This document shows positions 6,850 to 9,709 of a stretch of DNA of 9,709 nt, piece after piece. Made by a program: the position numbers and the translations under genes. The stretch comes from Coriobacteriales bacterium (GTDB taxonomy: Bacteria; Actinomycetota; Coriobacteriia; Coriobacteriales; CADBOM01). Below the pieces are notes generated by a model. It was given only the letters and a program-made list of their open reading frames with translations. It was not told where the DNA came from and did no database searches. The DNA lies in NCBI GenBank assembly GCA_017515355.1, contig JAFWGD010000227.1, positions 1 through 9,709 on the forward strand. The letters are read 5' to 3'. The first letter of the stretch is position 1. Every line of letters begins with the position of its first letter.

Positions 6850-7545
6850 CTAAATGTGGAATATTTCGAAGTCCTTGAACATGATACGCACACGGCCTAC
6901 CTCTTTGCAACCGTGATAGTGGCCAAGATACCAGCGCTTGTAGTCGAGACGGTCCTCAATCGAGTCGAGCCAGATCTCGGTAGACTTGTCCACAGTAGAC
7001 TGGTCGACGGATTCCAAGAAGAATTCCGTGGGCTCGTACTTGAGCGGCGCGGTGTGCGTCAGCATGCAATCTACCTTCCAGCCGTGCTGGGAAAGGCGCT
7101 CCTCCACCAAGCGCTTCGTCTCCTCGCTGGGCTGCTCGTCTGCGAACCAGCTCCACCCCATCTCAAGGCGCCGATCCTTGTCGACGGAATACGCTCCGCC
7201 GCAGACGAATGCCTCTATGCCATCGAAGTCATAGAACTCGCCATCCCTGGCGAAGAGGATGTTCGGGTAGGCGTCTTCCACGTAGACGATACCCCCGCGG
7301 TACTCGATCTCATGATAATTCGGAAGCGTTTCCGGACGCATCTCGTGGTTGCCATGTATGCAGAAGATCGTGATCGGTAGCTTGGCTATGAGCTTGCGAG
7401 GCTGCTCGTCGCGCTCGTTGCCGAAGTAGTTGATCCCAGCGTCGCCGAGGATGATCACCGTGTCATCGGCAGTCAGCTTGCGCTCTCGGCTAAAGCGCTT
7501 GAGGCGGCGGAAATCGCCATGCATATCCCCTGTGATGTAGATCAC
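6850..7545 (-). CDS. Calcineurin-like metallophosphoesterase
   Basis: A 231-residue soluble phosphoesterase with the complete dinuclear-metal motif set: GDMHGD (6-11), GDAGINY (34-40), HGNHEM (64-69), THTAP (163-167) and GHYH (208-211). The Asp7, His9, Asp35, Asn66, His164, His209 and His211 ligands are all visible, so the enzyme should be active. The substrate (protein phosphate, nucleotide or other phosphodiester) cannot be read from the sequence. There is no signal peptide or membrane segment, so it is cytoplasmic. The start is a GTG at 7543-7545 that overlaps the trmB TGA stop by four bases (GTGA), with a GGAGAGG site inside the trmB end. This strongly implies translational coupling. The functional link to tRNA modification is unknown. 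Confidence 0.9.
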   Translation of the reverse strand: MIYITGDMHGDFRRLKRFSRERKLTADDTVIILGDAGINYFGNERDEQPRKLIAKLPITIFCIHGNHEMRPETLPNYHEIEYRGGIVYVEDAYPNILFARDGEFYDFDGIEAFVCGGAYSVDKDRRLEMGWSWFADEQPSEETKRLVEERLSQHGWKVDCMLTHTAPLKYEPTEFFLESVDQSTVDKSTEIWLDSIEDRLDYKRWYLGHYHGCKEVGRVRIMFKDFEIFHI

Positions 7546-8390
7546 CTCGCGCCCCTCTCCCGCTCTTCGCGGCGCCTTGCGTTGGCTTGCCTGTTGCTCA
7601 TGTTGAAGACCGTATCCTCCATGCCGTAGGGCACGTATTCCAGCGTGCTCAGATCCTCGGGGAGGTATTCCACCAAGCTGAGCGGTGCGCGTTGCACCAT
7701 CTCGGCTGGCTCTTCGCCCGGCGCAGCTTCCAGCGCATGGATCTTCGCTCCCTTGGCTATCAGTCGCTTCTCGTATCCGGTGAGGATTCGCTCAGGATGC
7801 TCCTCGGCGAGATCGCGCGTGAGCCAGTGCACCTCATAGCCTGCGATCTCGAATTGGATGAGCGAGAACTCGAAGAGCGGAACGCTATCGGTGGTGAACC
7901 TGATACTGCCACCATCGGCCAGCAGGCTGCGATAGCGCGAAAGATGCTCGAAGTGAGTCAGGCGCTTCTCCGCATGCTTCTTCTTCGGGAACGGCGAAGG
8001 GAAGCTCAAGTAGATGCACGATAGCTCGCCAGGAGCGAAGATATCCAGGATATCGAATGCATCCGCGCAGACGAAGACAACGTTTGCGGCGCCGGTCTCC
8101 ACAGCCTTCTGGGCGCTCAACGCAACGCAGCTCTCGATGTTGTCGATTCCGATGAACAGGATATCTGGACGATTCAGAGCGTTTCTAACGGTCGATTCGC
8201 CCTTGCCGCTGCCCAGATCAAGGCACACCTCATTCCAGCGCTTAGCTGGCGATACAGGGCCTCTGAGAGCATTCCGGGTTGATGGTTGCCAGCTCTGCCA
8301 GCTTGCTCGCCAAGCGTAGGGATCCTCTTCGAGCGCACTGGCGTACATCTCGAAGCGCTCGTCCAGATTCTTGAGCTTGCGGGCGCGCAT
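7542..8390 (-). CDS. trmB: tRNA (guanine-N7-)-methyltransferase TrmB, variant active-site motif
   Basis: A 282-residue SAM-dependent methyltransferase forming m7G at position 46 of tRNA. Residues 57-64 (LDLGSGKG) form the SAM-binding loop, GID (81-83) the second SAM contact, and ADAFD (109-113) the adenine-side loop. The signature block reads FPSPFPKKKHAEKRL (130-144); most TrmB proteins have FPDPWPK-x-RH-x-KRR there, so the conserved Asp is Ser132 here. TGYEKRL (204-210) and KGAKIH (213-218) match the usual C-terminal tRNA-side motif. About 64 residues follow, acidic-hydrophobic then strongly Arg/Glu-rich (RQANARRREERERG), longer than typical family members. ATG 8388-8390 is preceded by AAGGAGG with a 10-base spacer. 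First gene of a run with the phosphoesterase and nitroreductase; divergent from the U32 gene. Confidence 0.93.
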   Translation of the reverse strand: MRARKLKNLDERFEMYASALEEDPYAWRASWQSWQPSTRNALRGPVSPAKRWNEVCLDLGSGKGESTVRNALNRPDILFIGIDNIESCVALSAQKAVETGAANVVFVCADAFDILDIFAPGELSCIYLSFPSPFPKKKHAEKRLTHFEHLSRYRSLLADGGSIRFTTDSVPLFEFSLIQFEIAGYEVHWLTRDLAEEHPERILTGYEKRLIAKGAKIHALEAAPGEEPAEMVQRAPLSLVEYLPEDLSTLEYVPYGMEDTVFNMSNRQANARRREERERGAR

Positions 8391-8412
8391 CGCTCGATTG
8401 CCTCCTTGGTGC

Positions 8413-8440
8413 CTGAAACCATACCCTCGCAGTATATACT
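8413..8440 (+). promoter_or_regulatory. Candidate promoter of the U32 gene, with palindromic AGTATATACT
   Basis: CTGAAA (8413-8418, 4 of 6 to TTGACA) and TATACT (8435-8440, 5 of 6 to TATAAT) are separated by 16 bases and would start the U32 transcript near 8447. The -10 sits in a perfect palindrome, AGTATATACT (8431-8440), so the minus strand also reads TATACT there. A TTGACC on the minus strand (8459-8464) is 22 bases from that TATACT, too far for a standard promoter, so the trmB start is not resolved. Confidence 0.45.
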
Positions 8441-8479
8441 CCGATTGTAAGCGCTTTCGGTCAAACGCCTGGAGGTTGA

Positions 8480-9706
8480 ATGAAGCCTGAGTTGCTTGCT
8501 CCCGCAGGTGGATGGGAGCAACTCGAATACGCGATCAGATTCGGTGCCGATGCGGTGTATCTGGCAACCGAGAACTTCGGCATGCGCTCGAAGGCCATCA
8601 ATTTCAACATCGAAGAGATGCCGCAGGTTGTTGACTACGCGCATAAGCGCGGCGCAAAGGTGCACGTGGCGTGCAACATAGTCATGCGCGATGGCGATTT
8701 GGAGCAGCTGCCAGCCTACTTCGAAGCCCTCGAAGCCGCTGGAGCCGATGCAACGATCATAGGGGACCTCGGAGCGCTTCGCATCGCGCGAAAGCACGCT
8801 CCGAGCTTGGACATCCATGTGAGCACGCAAGCGAGCGTGGCCAACAGCGAATCCGCTCTGGCTTGGTACGAGATGGGTGCCAAGCGCATCGTTTTGGCTC
8901 GCGAACTCTCCTTGGATGCGATAGCAAACATCAGGGCGCGCGTTCCACGCGAAATCGAACTCGAAGCGTTTTGCCACGGCTCGATGTGCATGGCCTACTC
9001 CGGCAGATGCATAATCAGCGATTATCTCGCAGATCGCAGCGCCCAACGCGGAGCCTGCGCGCAGTCGTGCCGTTGGAACTACGCGCTGGTAGAGGAGAAA
9101 CGACCTGGTGAGTACATTCCAATCGAGGAGGACTCGAACGGCACCTACATCCTCAACTCCAAGGACATGAACATGCTCGCGCACCTTGCCGACATGGAGG
9201 AGGCAGGCATCGACTCGATCAAAATCGAGGGCCGCAACAAGAAGGCGTTCTACGTCGCGATAGTGACCAATGCCTATAGGCAGGTGCTCGATGGAGCGAA
9301 TCCCGCGGACTTCGCACATGAGCTGGAGACCGTCTCGCACAGGCCGTACTCAACCGGATTCTTCTACGGACCGGCAACGCAAAGCTTCGACTCGGTCGAT
9401 TACGTGCGCTCATACCAGTGGATGGCCGATGTGCTTGAATGCGAGAGCATGGGCAATGGAATCTGGCTAGCAACCATCCGATGCCGAAACAAGTTCGATG
9501 CGACCGACAAGCTTGAGGTTGTATCGCCTATGGTGCCATCGGCCAGCTTCAGAGCTTGGGACTTCATGCACGTGCCGATTGATGCCGAAGAAGCTTCTGC
9601 CCCATATTCCGTTGCCGAGATATCGCGCACGATGGAAACCTACACCATGCTGGTCGATCGCGAGCTCAAGCCCTTCGACATCATCCGTGCCCCAAGCCGA
9701 GGATAG
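8480..9706 (+). CDS. Peptidase U32-family protein, TrhP-like (probable tRNA U34 hydroxylation)
   Basis: A 408-residue U32-family protein, complete, with ATG 8480 after TGGAGG and TAG at 9704-9706. The N-terminal barrel starts ELLAPAGGWEQLEYAIRFGADAVY (4-27), the family hallmark. The U32 signature EAFCHGSMCMAYSGRCIIS spans 162-180. Cys170, Cys177, Cys193 and Cys197 (GACAQSC) form the four-cysteine set expected for an iron-sulfur cluster, and Cys165 is extra. SKDMNMLAHL (227-236) and IKIEGRNK (248-255) follow. Despite the peptidase name, characterised members act on RNA or coenzymes: TrhP (YegQ; YrrN/YrrO in Bacillus) makes 5-hydroxyuridine in tRNA using prephenate, and RlhA acts on 23S rRNA. 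The length fits the TrhP group, with a short C-terminal beta domain (about 310-405). The TrhP assignment rather than another U32 subgroup is inference. Confidence 0.93.
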   Translation: MKPELLAPAGGWEQLEYAIRFGADAVYLATENFGMRSKAINFNIEEMPQVVDYAHKRGAKVHVACNIVMRDGDLEQLPAYFEALEAAGADATIIGDLGALRIARKHAPSLDIHVSTQASVANSESALAWYEMGAKRIVLARELSLDAIANIRARVPREIELEAFCHGSMCMAYSGRCIISDYLADRSAQRGACAQSCRWNYALVEEKRPGEYIPIEEDSNGTYILNSKDMNMLAHLADMEEAGIDSIKIEGRNKKAFYVAIVTNAYRQVLDGANPADFAHELETVSHRPYSTGFFYGPATQSFDSVDYVRSYQWMADVLECESMGNGIWLATIRCRNKFDATDKLEVVSPMVPSASFRAWDFMHVPIDAEEASAPYSVAEISRTMETYTMLVDRELKPFDIIRAPSRG

Positions 9707-9709
9707 CCC

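Noticed and set aside
8174..9340. A 388-residue open frame on the minus strand across the U32 gene and the start of trmB
   Set aside because: It lies antisense to a gene with a clear U32 signature and overlaps trmB in another frame. The product has no recognisable motif and no good ribosome site; it is a by-product of codon bias.
1..9709. Search for CRISPR repeats, tRNA genes, insertion-sequence ends, transposase or integrase genes, and phage-like or toxin-antitoxin genes
   Set aside because: No direct repeat series, cloverleaf-like segment, mobile-element protein or such pairs were seen; all sizeable stretches are explained by ordinary genes.

Overview
The window (about 9.7 kb, moderately GC-rich) looks like ordinary bacterial chromosome. 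Ten protein genes are tightly packed, with Shine-Dalgarno sites of the AGGAGG type. I see no tRNA or rRNA gene, insertion sequence, integrase or CRISPR array. A zinc-type metal exporter with a detached metal-binding domain, a Cys/His-tailed NifX-like protein, a flavodoxin, a nitroreductase and an organic-anion permease together suggest an anaerobic Gram-positive bacterium. A member of the Coriobacteriia is my guess from gene style, but no phylogenetic marker here proves it.

Left part, all on the minus strand and read right to left from 3.9 kb. A zinc-sensing ArsR/SmtB repressor (3521-3859) has its own promoter and palindromic operator. It is followed by a 72-residue HMA (heavy-metal-associated) domain protein (3266-3484) and a PIB-2 type Zn/Cd/Pb efflux ATPase (1343-3262). 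Repressor, metal-binding domain and pump form one metal-detoxification operon. The HMA gene and the ATPase gene lie in the same reading frame, separated only by a TAG codon and one further codon. Beyond a weak terminator candidate and a TATAAT box lies a NifX/NifB-C-terminal-like protein (822-1190), and then a membrane-anchored CapA-type protein (1-775) whose C-terminus lies outside the window.

Middle part, plus strand: a short flavodoxin (4035-4514), divergent from the metal operon, and a SLC13/DASS-family membrane permease with degenerate signature motifs (4636-6024).

Right part: a minus-strand cluster, trmB (7542-8390), a metallophosphoesterase (6850-7545, overlapping trmB by 4 nt) and a nitroreductase (6040-6795), converges on the permease gene. 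Divergent from trmB is a U32-family protein (8480-9706) resembling the tRNA U34 hydroxylation enzyme TrhP. Two probable tRNA-modification genes therefore share one 89-nt intergenic region.

I did not find a convincing undescribed system. The points most worth a second look are the in-frame stop that splits the metal ATPase from its metal-binding domain, the altered TrmB active-site motif, the permease with a missing second SNT motif, and the NifX-like protein with its hairpin leader.
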